Of a DNA stretch of 64,000 nucleotides, positions 8,695-17,427 are shown piece by piece; position 1 is the stretch's first letter, and every line of letters begins with the position of its first letter. The translations under genes and the position numbers were made by a program. Origin of the DNA: Candidatus Jettenia sp. AMX2 (GTDB lineage Bacteria > Planctomycetota > Brocadiia > Brocadiales > Brocadiaceae); NCBI GenBank assembly GCA_030583665.1, contig CP129469.1, positions 2,781,043 to 2,845,042 of the forward strand, in the 5' to 3' direction. The notes under the pieces are model-generated. The model saw nothing but the letters and a program-made list of their open reading frames with translations, made no database searches and was not told where the DNA came from.

Positions 8695-10125
8695 ATGGAC
8701 AAATATGAACTGGAACGTTTTGAAAAACTCCAGAGACTGCGTGAAAAAGGAATAGAGCCTTATGGCAAACGTTATGACAATAAACAATCTATTCAATCTG
8801 TTATTGAGAGTTTTATGCCTGAACGGGACGACATAAAGGCCAAAGCTGCCGGACGTATCTCAACCATACGCCCGCACGGAAAAACGGCTTTTTTAGATAT
8901 TAAGGACTGGACGGGGAAAATGCAGGTTTATATAAAATTAGGCAAGGTTGGCCCCGAAAAATTTGAGATACTCAAATTGCTTGATTTAGGTGATATTATC
9001 GGTGTGGATGGTGTCCTTTTTAAAACCAAAACAGGCGAGCTTACCATATTTGCTGATGACTTTACGATCCTTTCAAAATCCCTGCTCACCCCGCCGGAAA
9101 AATGGCATGGATTAAAGGATACCGAATTAAGGCACCGGCAGCGGTATGTTGATTTATTTACCAACACAGAGGTAATGAATACCTTCCTGAAACGGATCAG
9201 GATCATGAAATATATCCGGAAATTCCTCGACGACCTGGGTTTTGTTGAGGTGGAAACACCAATGATGCAACCTATTCCCGGAGGCGCGGTAGCCAGGCCC
9301 TTTATCACACATCATAATGCCCTCAATATTGATTTATATCTCAGGATTGCCCCGGAACTCTATCTGAAAAGATTACTCGTGGGCGGAATGGAACGCATCT
9401 ATGAAATCAACCGAAATTTCAGAAACGAAGGTATCTCTACGCGGCATAACCCAGAATTCACTATGATGGAGTTGTATCAGGCATACAGTGACTACCACGG
9501 GATGATGGAACTCACTGAAAGTATTATTACATCACTGGTAAAAGAATTATACGGTGAATATGAAATCACCTTCGGGGAACAGAGAATCAATATGGCACCA
9601 CCATGGCGGCGAGCGACCTTTTCTGAACTCCTGCATGAATGTGGCGGTGTAAGTTTTGATGACACCGAAGGATTGATCAGGAAATCAAAGGAACTGGGAC
9701 TTGAGACCCATGGTATGGAACAAGGTGAAATAGCAAATGCCATTTTTGAACATACCGTGGAAAAGGCGCTAATCAACCCTACCTTTGTGCTGGATTATCC
9801 CACCTCAATTTGTCCCCTTACAAAGGTATGTGAGCATGACGACCGGTTCGCCCAACGGTTTGAATTATATATCTCCTCCATGGAGATAGCCAACTCCTAT
9901 TCTGAGCTCAATGACGCCCTGGATCAGGATAAACGTTTCCGGGAACAGTTAGGCACCGAAGCCGATATTACCGGGAAGATAGATGAGGATTTCCTAATTG
10001 CTTTAAAATACGGCATGCCTCCGGCAGGCGGACTCGGAATTGGTATTGACAGGCTTATTATGATCCTGACCAATAATGTCTCCATACGGGAAATTATCCT
10101 TTTTCCTACCCTTAAGCCTAAATAG
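8695..10125 (+). CDS. lysS: Lysyl-tRNA synthetase, class II
   Basis: 476 residues, normal for bacterial class II LysRS. It charges tRNA-Lys in the cytoplasm. About residues 45-140 form the OB-fold anticodon-binding domain (AAGRISTIRPHGKTAFLDI). The class II core follows: motif 1 near VEVETPMMQPIPGG, motif 2 at FRNEGISTRHNPEFTMME and motif 3 at GLGIGIDRLIMILTN. The ATG has a weak ribosome site, but the N-terminal LQRLREKGIEPYG matches LysRS starts. The gene stands alone behind its own promoter. No T-box leader is seen. Confidence 0.97.
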   Translation: MDKYELERFEKLQRLREKGIEPYGKRYDNKQSIQSVIESFMPERDDIKAKAAGRISTIRPHGKTAFLDIKDWTGKMQVYIKLGKVGPEKFEILKLLDLGDIIGVDGVLFKTKTGELTIFADDFTILSKSLLTPPEKWHGLKDTELRHRQRYVDLFTNTEVMNTFLKRIRIMKYIRKFLDDLGFVEVETPMMQPIPGGAVARPFITHHNALNIDLYLRIAPELYLKRLLVGGMERIYEINRNFRNEGISTRHNPEFTMMELYQAYSDYHGMMELTESIITSLVKELYGEYEITFGEQRINMAPPWRRATFSELLHECGGVSFDDTEGLIRKSKELGLETHGMEQGEIANAIFEHTVEKALINPTFVLDYPTSICPLTKVCEHDDRFAQRFELYISSMEIANSYSELNDALDQDKRFREQLGTEADITGKIDEDFLIALKYGMPPAGGLGIGIDRLIMILTNNVSIREIILFPTLKPK

Positions 10126-10139
10126 AGATGTAATACGAA

Positions 10140-10262
10140 ACAGATTCTGTTCCGTGGTTTTTTACCATAAAGAACCTGGCGTGGCAAAGCCACAACCAAA
10201 AAGGTTAACCACGAAGGGCTTAGCGCGGCCTGTGGCCGCAACCAAATTCGAAATATGAATGG
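10140..10262 (+). repeat. Dispersed repeat B, left part
   Basis: This stretch holds the GCGGCC..GGCCGC hairpin followed by GCAACCAAATTCGAAA, the left part of a repeat that recurs intact near 52.15 kb and 58.9 kb and inverted near 34.3-34.5 and 34.65-34.77 kb. In this copy it is parted from its right half (from about 10,540) by roughly 270 bases of palindromic repeats. Confidence 0.7.
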
Positions 10263-10294
10263 TGTGCTGTTTCATAAATATTCATAATTTTTAC

Positions 10295-10490
10295 AGCTCC
10301 GTCAGGAGCGGCATGTTAATAGAGAAAAATGTCTACACCAATATTGAGCTCCGTAGGAGCGGTATATTAGCAACGTAAACGTTTGAAACACCGGGGAGAA
10401 ATACCGTCCGTATTCATATGTCGCTCCTAACGGAGCTTTACATGGGTGTTGATTCCCCGTTCTATTAATATATCGCTCCTACGGAGCTTT
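10295..10490. repeat. Cluster of four short palindromic repeats
   Basis: Four copies of an imperfect palindrome, AGCTCCGTAGGAGCGRYAT, occur at about 10295-10314, 10347-10365, 10419-10438 and 10469-10489. The first two are direct and the last two inverted, so the cluster can fold on itself. A degenerate copy lies near 1230. These resemble REP-type extragenic palindromes. No transposase is nearby. Confidence 0.75.
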
Positions 10491-10539
10491 GTTTTTAGTA
10501 TATACTTCCCGAAACTGAATCTCCCAACCGTTGTGTTCA

Positions 10540-10740
10540 CAAATGAAATTTGGGAACAAGCAGGAATGACAAAAACCCAATGCTCCAAACTTTACGTAAA
10601 CCTTATCTAATCAATGTCTTACGGTTGTGCATTTTGAAAAACAAGCACAAAAAAACAAGAAGTTTATGGATAGTAGTACGAAGTTTACGAAGAACACGAA
10701 GAAGGACATAATTTTATGGAATTTGATACATGAGATATGT
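10540..10740 (+). repeat. Dispersed repeat B, right part
   Basis: Contains the core CTCCAAACTTTACGTAAACC, then CTTACGGTTGTGCATTTTGA and ATGGATAGTAGTAC, also present near 34.3 kb (inverted), 52.25 kb and 59.0 kb. A short open frame covers it, but its reading frame is not kept between copies, so it is treated as non-coding. A lone GGGTGGGCACCACCCAC hairpin of the GTAGGG family follows at about 10756-10775. Confidence 0.7.
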
Positions 10741-10944
10741 TTTTCCGTATACATGCAGGGTGGGCACCACCCACAAAAAAAGATTATGCATGCAATTATG
10801 CATGCAAATGTATATACGGATGTGGAATAAATGAAACGAATTTAACACCAAACGAATGGTGATAATGTTATATGATTGCTTTACCTCCTGGCCGTTTTTA
10901 TCTGGCAGTCACTGCCCTGCCCTACTGTCGTTGAAATAAACCTT

Positions 10945-11832
10945 ATGACAAAGACAAATACTCCTCTGTATATTGCAATATCACTTGACATCGATCCTGA
11001 TGCCAATACCGCTGTTGCAGGGCGGTACGATGCGCTTTCTTCTCCAATACAATACGGCAGGATACAGATAGGGGCATGCAAAAAGGGGCTTCAGAAAATT
11101 TTCAGATTACTGGATACCTATGCCATAGAAGCCACTTTGTTTTATGAAGCGCGAACGGCACAAATGCTGATTGCGGAAGGGATGGATTTGCCTGGATTAT
11201 CTGAAAGGCATGAGGTATCCTGCCATTCGTTAAAACACGAAGATTTTACCGGAAAGGTTTCCGGTATGCCTATGAAGCCTGACTGCATTGAAAGAACTAT
11301 CATTGAGGCAACACAAATCCTTGAAAATATTTTCGGGCGTGTTGTCAAAGGATTCCGGGCGCCTTACACAAGGATTAACGCCCCTGTGGTACAAGCCCTT
11401 GAAAAACTGGGGTTCCGGTACGACTCATCAGAAACAATACCTCTTGGCAACGGATGGAAGGGTAATCCGTTTCCACTCGAAATGTTCAATTCCCATCTTT
11501 TAGAACTGGCATTACCTTCTCTTTGTGATGTACACGGCAAAAAAATGTCTTCTTACCTGTGGGCCTTTTTTGAGGGGAAAAGGATTGCCCGGGAATATAT
11601 TGACATTGTCCTGCACGCAAGAGAGATCGCAAAAGGAGGGCTCTTTATCATTGCAATGCATCCGTGGCATTTCCTGGTAAATTACCGGGGAATTCCATTC
11701 AGCAAAGAACAGGCTGATCATCATGTAAATGGCTTTGAATATATACTTTCCCGGCTAAAACAACTTCATGGAGTTCAACTGATACGGATGGATAACTATT
11801 TGGAAACCTGGCTGAAATCAGGGAAGGCATAA
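10945..11832 (+). CDS. Polysaccharide deacetylase family protein
   Basis: 295 residues from the chosen ATG; a TTG frame extends 23 residues further but adds no recognisable sequence. The NodB-type fold is indicated by the first-strand LDIDPD (catalytic/metal Asp), the CHSLKHEDF segment in place of the H-x3-5-H metal motif, GFRAPYTRIN for the RAPY-type motif 3, and a late AMHPWHF motif. Such enzymes remove N- or O-acetyl groups from glycans, or in the PuuE/HpnK-like branch act on other amides. There is no clear signal peptide, so a cytoplasmic role is possible. The molybdate genes follow after about 90 bases under a separate promoter. Confidence 0.8.
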   Translation: MTKTNTPLYIAISLDIDPDANTAVAGRYDALSSPIQYGRIQIGACKKGLQKIFRLLDTYAIEATLFYEARTAQMLIAEGMDLPGLSERHEVSCHSLKHEDFTGKVSGMPMKPDCIERTIIEATQILENIFGRVVKGFRAPYTRINAPVVQALEKLGFRYDSSETIPLGNGWKGNPFPLEMFNSHLLELALPSLCDVHGKKMSSYLWAFFEGKRIAREYIDIVLHAREIAKGGLFIIAMHPWHFLVNYRGIPFSKEQADHHVNGFEYILSRLKQLHGVQLIRMDNYLETWLKSGKA

Positions 11833-11871
11833 TGGCAACACAAGCCTTATTGCAATACGGCAAATATCTTG

Positions 11872-11901
11872 TTGACATCGTTATATCATATAAGGCATAA
11901 T
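11872..11901 (+). promoter_or_regulatory. Promoter with palindromic operator before the ModE-like gene
   Basis: TTGACA, an 18-base spacer and CATAAT form a sigma70-type promoter. The spacer contains the perfect palindrome TTATATCATATAA (11881-11893), preceded by CG. ModE boxes are AT-rich palindromes beginning CGTTATAT, so this may be an autoregulatory ModE-like operator. Its position between -35 and -10 suits repression. It also excludes a translation start at 11869. Confidence 0.5.
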
Positions 11902-11919
11902 GAGTACATTAATGTTCCT

Positions 11920-12261
11920 ATGAAAGTGAAATTTAAGGTATGGCTGGAAGAGAATGACGGGGTCGCCTTTGCCGAAGGGAGAAAGATGTTGTTGGAGGCG
12001 GTAGACCGCCTCGGGTCCCTGAATGCAGCAGCGAAGGAATTAGGCATGTCATACCGTGCTGCATGGGGTAAGGTTAAGGCAACAGAAAAGGCATTGGGTG
12101 TAAAATTGCTGGAGGTTACTACGGGCGGAAAAGGCGGAGGCGGCGCCATTCTCACAAAGGAAGCGAAAAAGCTGATATCGGACTATAAAAAATATACCAG
12201 CAGGATAGCCGTATTGTTGGAAAAAGAATTTAAACGTGTTTTTAAAGAGAAGAACGGATAA
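11920..12261 (+). CDS. ModE-type DNA-binding protein without ligand domain
   Basis: 113 residues, a winged helix-turn-helix of the ModE/LysR kind: LEAVDRLGSLNAAAKELGMSYRAAW is followed by the Gly-rich wing TGGKGGGGAILTKEAKKLI. This matches the N-terminal domain of ModE, the molybdate-responsive regulator, but the C-terminal Mop domains are absent. They appear instead as a separate protein six bases downstream. Start at 11920 is chosen because the promoter lies just upstream and the family begins with such a MKVKFKVWLE strand. Likely regulator of the mod genes. Confidence 0.85.
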   Translation: MKVKFKVWLEENDGVAFAEGRKMLLEAVDRLGSLNAAAKELGMSYRAAWGKVKATEKALGVKLLEVTTGGKGGGGAILTKEAKKLISDYKKYTSRIAVLLEKEFKRVFKEKNG

Positions 12262-12267
12262 TTATCT

Positions 12268-12681
12268 ATGGCCGGCAGGCTTCCCGGAACAATTATTAAT
12301 ATAACACAGGGGCAGATTCATGCCCATGTCCAGATCTTGTGGAAAGATATACCCTTGAGTGTTATTGTTACAAGGGCTTCGTGCGAGGATATGCATCTTG
12401 CCATAGGTGATGCCATTACGGTGATTATAAAAGGTACGGACGTTATGCTTGCAAAATCCTTTTCTGGAATGCTCAGTGCAAGAAATAAAGCAAAAGGGGT
12501 TGTAAAACAGATTATTCAGGGAGATGTGCTATCAAAGGTTCTTGTAGAGTCCCAGGGGGATGTGTTCCCTGCTATGATCACAAATACCTCCATGAAGGAG
12601 ATGGACATCCGGAATGGTGACGAAGTTATAGCAATCGTAAAATCAACGGAACTGATATTGTCAAAGGAAATCGAGTCATAG
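12268..12681 (+). CDS. Di-Mop (molbindin-like) molybdate-binding protein
   Basis: 137 residues made of two tandem Mop/TOBE domains (about 5-65 and 72-135), each with the G-x-I.....A/V.I..G..I.A.IT.SM..M.L..G..V.A.IKST pattern. Such proteins bind molybdate or tungstate oxyanions at subunit interfaces in the cytoplasm and serve for storage or sensing. The gene starts 6 bases after the ModE-like gene, so the two may jointly reproduce a full ModE (one chain binds DNA, the other senses the anion). That interaction is inference. Confidence 0.85.
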   Translation: MAGRLPGTIINITQGQIHAHVQILWKDIPLSVIVTRASCEDMHLAIGDAITVIIKGTDVMLAKSFSGMLSARNKAKGVVKQIIQGDVLSKVLVESQGDVFPAMITNTSMKEMDIRNGDEVIAIVKSTELILSKEIES

Positions 12682-12783
12682 TAAAATTGATGATTCATTC
12701 AATATGGCGTTCATATCGCTTTGTGTATTGGTTTGGCTTTTTAAAAAACATACTGGTTCACCCTATGAAAAAGGAGAATGCTT

Positions 12784-13641
12784 GTGAGATGTAAAATATT
12801 TACTATGGGCATTGTTTCTTTTGTTGTTTCTTTTCTGGCAATAACCGTTGTCTGGTCTGAAGACAGGCTCACACTCTTTGTTGGTGCTGCAAGTAAGCCA
12901 CCGGTCGAGGAGATTGTAAAACTGTTTCAAAAAGAGACTGGTGTTAAGGTTGGTGTAACCTTTGGCGGTTCCGGTTATGTGCTTTCTCAAATGATTCTGG
13001 CAAAAAAGGGAGATATCTATTTCCCGGGTTCTTCAGATTATATGGAGAGGGCAAAAAGAGAAGGATTTGTGTATCCTGATACAGAAAAAATAGTTGTTTA
13101 TCTTGTTCCCGCTATCAATGTACAACGGGGGAATCCCAAAAACATCAAGGGCCTGGACGATCTTTGCCGTCCTGGCGTGAGGGTGGCAATAGCTAACCCG
13201 GAAAATGTATGCGTTGGGGAATATGCAGTAGAGATAATTGAAAAATCCCTTACTCCCAGCGATATAAAGAAATTCAAAAAAAACATTGTCAACTATATGG
13301 TAAGTTGCGAAAAGACCATGATGGCTGTAGCATTAAAATCTGTAGACGCGGTGATAGGATGGAGGGTGTTTGAACACTGGAACCCCGATCTGGTTGAAAC
13401 CATACCATTGAAAACTGATGAGTTGGTTCGGGTAGGTTATATCCCCATTGCCATCTCTCAATTTACCCAAAACAGGGAACTTGCTCAAAAGTTTATCGAT
13501 TTCGTACTCTCGGAAGAGGGTTCTTCTGTTTTCAAAAAATACAAATATTTCACCTTACCTGAGGAAGCGTTTAACTGGATCGGACAAATAATACCGGTTG
13601 GCGGTGAGTATCAATTACCAAAGGGATGGGTGAAAAAATAA
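12784..13641 (+). CDS. modA: Molybdate/tungstate ABC transporter, substrate-binding protein
   Basis: 285 residues starting at a GTG seven bases after GGAG; the upstream ATG two codons earlier is too close to that site. A signal peptide covers about residues 1-25, then the mature chain begins EDRLTLFVGAASKPPVEEI, the ModA opening with its Ser/Ala oxyanion-binding region. FGGSGYVLSQM and DIYFPGSSDYM are typical further binding-site loops. It captures molybdate or tungstate in the periplasm for ModBC. Selectivity between the two anions cannot be told by eye. The stop overlaps the modB start (TAATG). Confidence 0.9.
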   Translation: MRCKIFTMGIVSFVVSFLAITVVWSEDRLTLFVGAASKPPVEEIVKLFQKETGVKVGVTFGGSGYVLSQMILAKKGDIYFPGSSDYMERAKREGFVYPDTEKIVVYLVPAINVQRGNPKNIKGLDDLCRPGVRVAIANPENVCVGEYAVEIIEKSLTPSDIKKFKKNIVNYMVSCEKTMMAVALKSVDAVIGWRVFEHWNPDLVETIPLKTDELVRVGYIPIAISQFTQNRELAQKFIDFVLSEEGSSVFKKYKYFTLPEEAFNWIGQIIPVGGEYQLPKGWVKK

Positions 13642-14432
13642 TGTTTAAAAAAGCCTGCATACTATGCGCTTTTCTGACGTTTTCGCTTTACGCCGGGTTA
13701 ATAATATCTCTTTTTTATTTTTTTCGCAGAGACGCCTTTATAGGAACTATTTTGAGTGAAAGAGTCTTGTTTTCCATTCGTCTCAGTCTTATGGCTGCCA
13801 CCATTACTACCTTCCTTTCGATGTGTATTGCTATACCTTCTGCATATGCACTATCACGCTACCATTTTGTCGGAAAAAGGATAATCGATACGATCCTGGA
13901 ACTTCCCATGATTGTCTCTCCTGCAGCCCTTGGTGCAATAATCCTTATATTTTTTAATAATCCGGTTGGAAGCTGGATACAGGAACACGCAATCCAGTTT
14001 GTATTTGCTGTTCCAGGGATTATCATTGCGCAATTTATTACCACCGCAGGCATTGCCACACGTATGCTAAAGGCAGCAATGGATGAGGTTCCGAAGAAGT
14101 ATGAAGATGTGGCGTATTCACTCGGGGCTTCGCCTTTAAGGGCATTTTTTACTGTTACTGTTCCCCTGTGTAAAACGGGCATTATTGCAAGCGCAATACT
14201 TACCTGGGCAAAGGCGCTGGGAGAGTTTGGTGCCACGATTACTGTAGCCGGTACTATGGCAATGAGGACAGAAACAATGCCTGTGGCTATATTCCTGAAA
14301 CTTGCTTCCGCAGATATAAAAGGTACGGTTATCCTTATAGTTATATTAATAACAATAGGTATGGGTTTGTTGTTTTTCATAGGTGAAACGCTCAGAAGAT
14401 TTGCAAAGCCATCAGAATTACAAGGATTGTAA
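13641..14432 (+). CDS. modB: Molybdate/tungstate ABC transporter permease
   Basis: 263 residues with about five or six transmembrane segments and the cytoplasmic EAA loop (DVAYSLGASPLRAFFTVTVPL) that docks on the ATPase. GEFGATITVAG is a ModB/CysT-family signature. It forms the membrane channel for the anion delivered by ModA. An alternative ATG 15 bases upstream has no usable ribosome site; the ATG overlapping the modA stop is preferred and implies coupling. Confidence 0.92.
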   Translation: MFKKACILCAFLTFSLYAGLIISLFYFFRRDAFIGTILSERVLFSIRLSLMAATITTFLSMCIAIPSAYALSRYHFVGKRIIDTILELPMIVSPAALGAIILIFFNNPVGSWIQEHAIQFVFAVPGIIIAQFITTAGIATRMLKAAMDEVPKKYEDVAYSLGASPLRAFFTVTVPLCKTGIIASAILTWAKALGEFGATITVAGTMAMRTETMPVAIFLKLASADIKGTVILIVILITIGMGLLFFIGETLRRFAKPSELQGL

Positions 14433-14522
14433 TTGTTTAGTTCGTTATGAAGGTAATGCCCGCAATGAAACAATTTAGCCCTTATGGGGTGGACGCTGCA
14501 CTCAATCGAGTTATGCATTGAT

Positions 14523-15401
14523 ATGTTGAGTATATGTCTAAAAAAAATATGGCATAAATTCAGGTTAGATGTAACCTTCGAGGTTCCTGGCGGGAAGACT
14601 ACTGCATTGTTTGGCCCTTCTGGGTCCGGGAAGTCAACTGTGCTACGTCTGATTTCTGGTTTGGAAATAGCAGAAGCCGGAACGATTTCTTATAAAAATA
14701 ATTTGTGGTTTGATAAGATAAAAAGGGTTAACATTCAACCACAGCAACGTTCAGTAGGATTTGTATTTCAGGATTATGCCCTGTTTCCCCATATGACTGT
14801 GGAAAAGAATGTGACTTATGGCATAAAGGAAAAGGGAAAGTTAAATGAAGTAAAAGAACTTTTATCCCTTGCTGGTTTGTCCGGATACGAACATTCTTAT
14901 CCCGCTCAGTTATCCGGAGGGCAAAAGCAAAGGGTTGCACTAATCCGTGCTCTGGCTAAGAAACCAGATCTTTTACTCCTGGACGAACCGCTTTCTGCGC
15001 TGGACTGGGAAACGCGCAGACAATTACAGGAGGATTTAAAACAGATCCTAAAGCAGTTTCAGGTAACCGTGCTTTATGTAACTCACGATGTGACAGAGGT
15101 GTATAAACTAGCTGACCATGTGATTGTACTGGAATCAGGGAGGGTAGTGAAACAGGGTACCCCTGAAGATATATTTATGGGAAAAAAATTAAGTACCCGT
15201 ATTCAGGTAGTAGGGAAAGTTGTAGATATAGAATCAGATTCCATTATGGCCGCTGTTACTGTTATGCATGAAGACAAGTATTTTAAAACCCTGATTGATA
15301 AGGAAGAAGTGGATCGGATGAATTTAGAAAAAGGAGATGATGTTGTAATCGGGGCGAAATCATCCGATGTTATCGTATTTAAGATTTTCACTACGGCTTA
15401 A
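14523..15401 (+). CDS. modC: Molybdate/tungstate ABC transporter ATP-binding protein
   Basis: 292 residues. The ATPase domain has Walker A GPSGSGKST, Q-loop FQDYALFPHMTV, signature LSGGQKQRVA and Walker B LLLLDEPLSALD with the switch His in VTHD. After residue about 215 comes a short TOBE-like C-terminal domain (VVGKVVDIESD...VVIGAKSSDVIVF), shorter than in E. coli ModC. It powers import through ModB. The ATG at 14523 fits the usual ModC start (MLSICLKK), though no strong ribosome site is visible; a frame upstream extends 13 residues. Confidence 0.92.
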   Translation: MLSICLKKIWHKFRLDVTFEVPGGKTTALFGPSGSGKSTVLRLISGLEIAEAGTISYKNNLWFDKIKRVNIQPQQRSVGFVFQDYALFPHMTVEKNVTYGIKEKGKLNEVKELLSLAGLSGYEHSYPAQLSGGQKQRVALIRALAKKPDLLLLDEPLSALDWETRRQLQEDLKQILKQFQVTVLYVTHDVTEVYKLADHVIVLESGRVVKQGTPEDIFMGKKLSTRIQVVGKVVDIESDSIMAAVTVMHEDKYFKTLIDKEEVDRMNLEKGDDVVIGAKSSDVIVFKIFTTA

Positions 15402-15635
15402 TATAATCTTTATTTTTCCATAATTGTAGGATATGATTAACACAAAAGAAGAGGATTTTTCCCTAAATCAATGTTAAGGATTTTCAAACGAACTACGTAA
15501 AACGGATAAGGAATTGATATTATAACAAGTGAGAGGTTATCCTGCCAATGTGTTTGTAATAGGTTAACCGTCCCCGCCGGCACTATGATTATACCTTAAT
15601 TTCTTGGGTAAAGATAAATTTTTATTATATTATTC

Positions 15636-16307
15636 ATGGAACGACATTTTGACCAACAACTGGGGGCACTGAGAAAGAATCTTATTCATATGGCCTCCAT
15701 TGTAGAAACAGCTATTGCCAATGCAATAAAATCACTGATAGAAAGGGATAGTGAGCTGGCACACCAGGTTGTTCTTAACGATAAACAGGTGGATGCCCTT
15801 GAATTGGAGATCGATAAACAGTGTATAGATTTACTGGCATTACAACAGCCATTGGCCATTGACCTCCGGTTCATTACCTCTGCTATCAAGATTACCAATA
15901 ACCTTGAACGTATGGGAGACCTCTCCAGCAATATTGCGGAACGTGTAATACCACTCAATCAGGAACCGCAGCTCAAACCACTGATTGACATTCCGAGGAT
16001 GGCTACCATTACCCAAACAATGGTTAAAGACAGTATCGATGCCTTTGTAAACCGTGATACCGAACTGGCCCGTTCGGTATGTGAACGGGATTCTACCGTT
16101 GATGCCTTAAATGATCAGATATTTCGTGAATTATTAACCTATATGATGCAGGATCCGGCTAATATAACACGTGCAGTTCACCTTATGCTCATATCCCGTC
16201 ATCTGGAAAGGATAGCCGACCACTCCACCAATATTGCCGAAGAGGTTATCTACATCGTCAAGGCAAAAGTCATTAAACATCGCGGTTATTACCCCGAAAA
16301 ACCCTGA
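15636..16307 (+). CDS. phoU: Phosphate signalling protein PhoU
   Basis: 223 residues with two three-helix PhoU repeats. Each carries the metal-binding E/D-x3-D motif (NNLERMGDLSSNIAE at about 88-102 and RHLERIADHSTNIAEE near 190). PhoU dampens Pho-regulon signalling between PstSCAB and PhoR and modulates phosphate uptake. No pst genes are in the window, so it stands apart from its usual operon. It is preceded by about 230 bases with no other gene. Confidence 0.95.
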   Translation: MERHFDQQLGALRKNLIHMASIVETAIANAIKSLIERDSELAHQVVLNDKQVDALELEIDKQCIDLLALQQPLAIDLRFITSAIKITNNLERMGDLSSNIAERVIPLNQEPQLKPLIDIPRMATITQTMVKDSIDAFVNRDTELARSVCERDSTVDALNDQIFRELLTYMMQDPANITRAVHLMLISRHLERIADHSTNIAEEVIYIVKAKVIKHRGYYPEKP

Positions 16308-16406
16308 CACGGCACATAAACCTTTTTGTATTGCGAACGAAAGGTTTGTTGTGGTAGACTAATACCGTTTTATTCAATCACATTCAAATTCGGGAATTCA
16401 GACCGT

Positions 16407-17303
16407 ATGGAAACCAATGAAAAGAATCTTGCAGAACTATCCGTCATAGGCGAGGTAGCAAGTCCCCTTATCGGCTCACAGGCATATAATATTACCCCTG
16501 AAGGAAAAGCTGTCATACTGCCCGGGGTAGGTGGCATTACCTATAACATCAAAGTAGGTGACAGCGCCATTCAGTGGGAAGCAGACCATGTGGAACCATG
16601 CGTATCCGTTAAAAATAAGGACCGTGAGGAAAATGGTGCCCTCAATTTACTCGCCTGTATTGGAAATATTGCCAGGGTTGTCACCGGTGATGCAAAAGGG
16701 AGTACAGGCGTTGTAACCGGAAAGCATGGTGGTATCGAAAATGTATTGGTAGACTTTGAAGATAATACATTGGAAAAGCTTGCCATCGGAGATAAAGTAC
16801 TTATTCGTGCTGTTGGCGTAGGTTTGTCTTTGAAAGGATATCCGCACATTAAACCGATGAATATGTCTCCGGGTTTTTTAAAAACTGTACCCATCCGTCC
16901 CGGTAAAGAAAATGGTATATTGCAGGTGCCGGTAACCCATGCCATCCCTGCTGCGATTATGGGTTCGGGTTTAGGATCACAACATAGCTACCGGGGGGAT
17001 TATGATATCCAGCTTTTTGACAAACGGCATGTGGACGAATTCCACCTTCAGACATTGCGGCTTGGCGATATTGTAGCAATTATGGATGCAGATCATACCT
17101 ATGGAAGAATCTATAAAACCGGCGCAGTAACGATAGGAGTTATCGTACACAGTAATTGTGTTACCGCAGGGCACGGTCCGGGGATAACAACACTCCTCAC
17201 GTCGTCAGAAGGGAAAATTATCCCCTATATCGACAAGAATTCAAATATTGGAAAATACCTCAATATCGGGCGATTCAGGAAGAAAATAACAAAAAAGAGA
17301 TAA
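16407..17303 (+). CDS. DUF4438 family protein
   Basis: 298 residues from the ATG giving METNEKNLAE; the longer frame upstream adds sequence unlike the family. The chain is glycine-rich with VILPGVGGITYNIKVGD, GDAKGSTGVVTGKHGG and the conserved HSNCVTAGHGPGIT segment, features of DUF4438 proteins known from Thermotoga and planctomycetes. It has no signal peptide or membrane segment. Structures exist for the family but no reaction is established. It sits between phoU and the rpsB promoter in the same direction. Confidence 0.8.
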   Translation: METNEKNLAELSVIGEVASPLIGSQAYNITPEGKAVILPGVGGITYNIKVGDSAIQWEADHVEPCVSVKNKDREENGALNLLACIGNIARVVTGDAKGSTGVVTGKHGGIENVLVDFEDNTLEKLAIGDKVLIRAVGVGLSLKGYPHIKPMNMSPGFLKTVPIRPGKENGILQVPVTHAIPAAIMGSGLGSQHSYRGDYDIQLFDKRHVDEFHLQTLRLGDIVAIMDADHTYGRIYKTGAVTIGVIVHSNCVTAGHGPGITTLLTSSEGKIIPYIDKNSNIGKYLNIGRFRKKITKKR

Positions 17304-17342
17304 TACCTTAAGGAAAATATTCCCTTGAACAATAAAATTTGC

Positions 17343-17370
17343 TTGACTATTTTACTTTGTGTATTATAAT
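17343..17370 (+). promoter_or_regulatory. Sigma70-type promoter of the rpsB operon
   Basis: TTGACT, a 16-base spacer and TATAAT, followed by a leader of about 50 bases before rpsB. It is one of the best vegetative promoters in the window and suits a ribosomal-protein operon. Confidence 0.75.
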
Positions 17371-17427
17371 TTGGAACTTTCGGGTGTTCATACTTAACGG
17401 ATTCTTAATTATTAGAGAGGAGATTGT

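Noticed and set aside
10627-10830. 67-residue open frame
   Set aside because: It lies in dispersed repeat B, whose other copies do not keep this frame.
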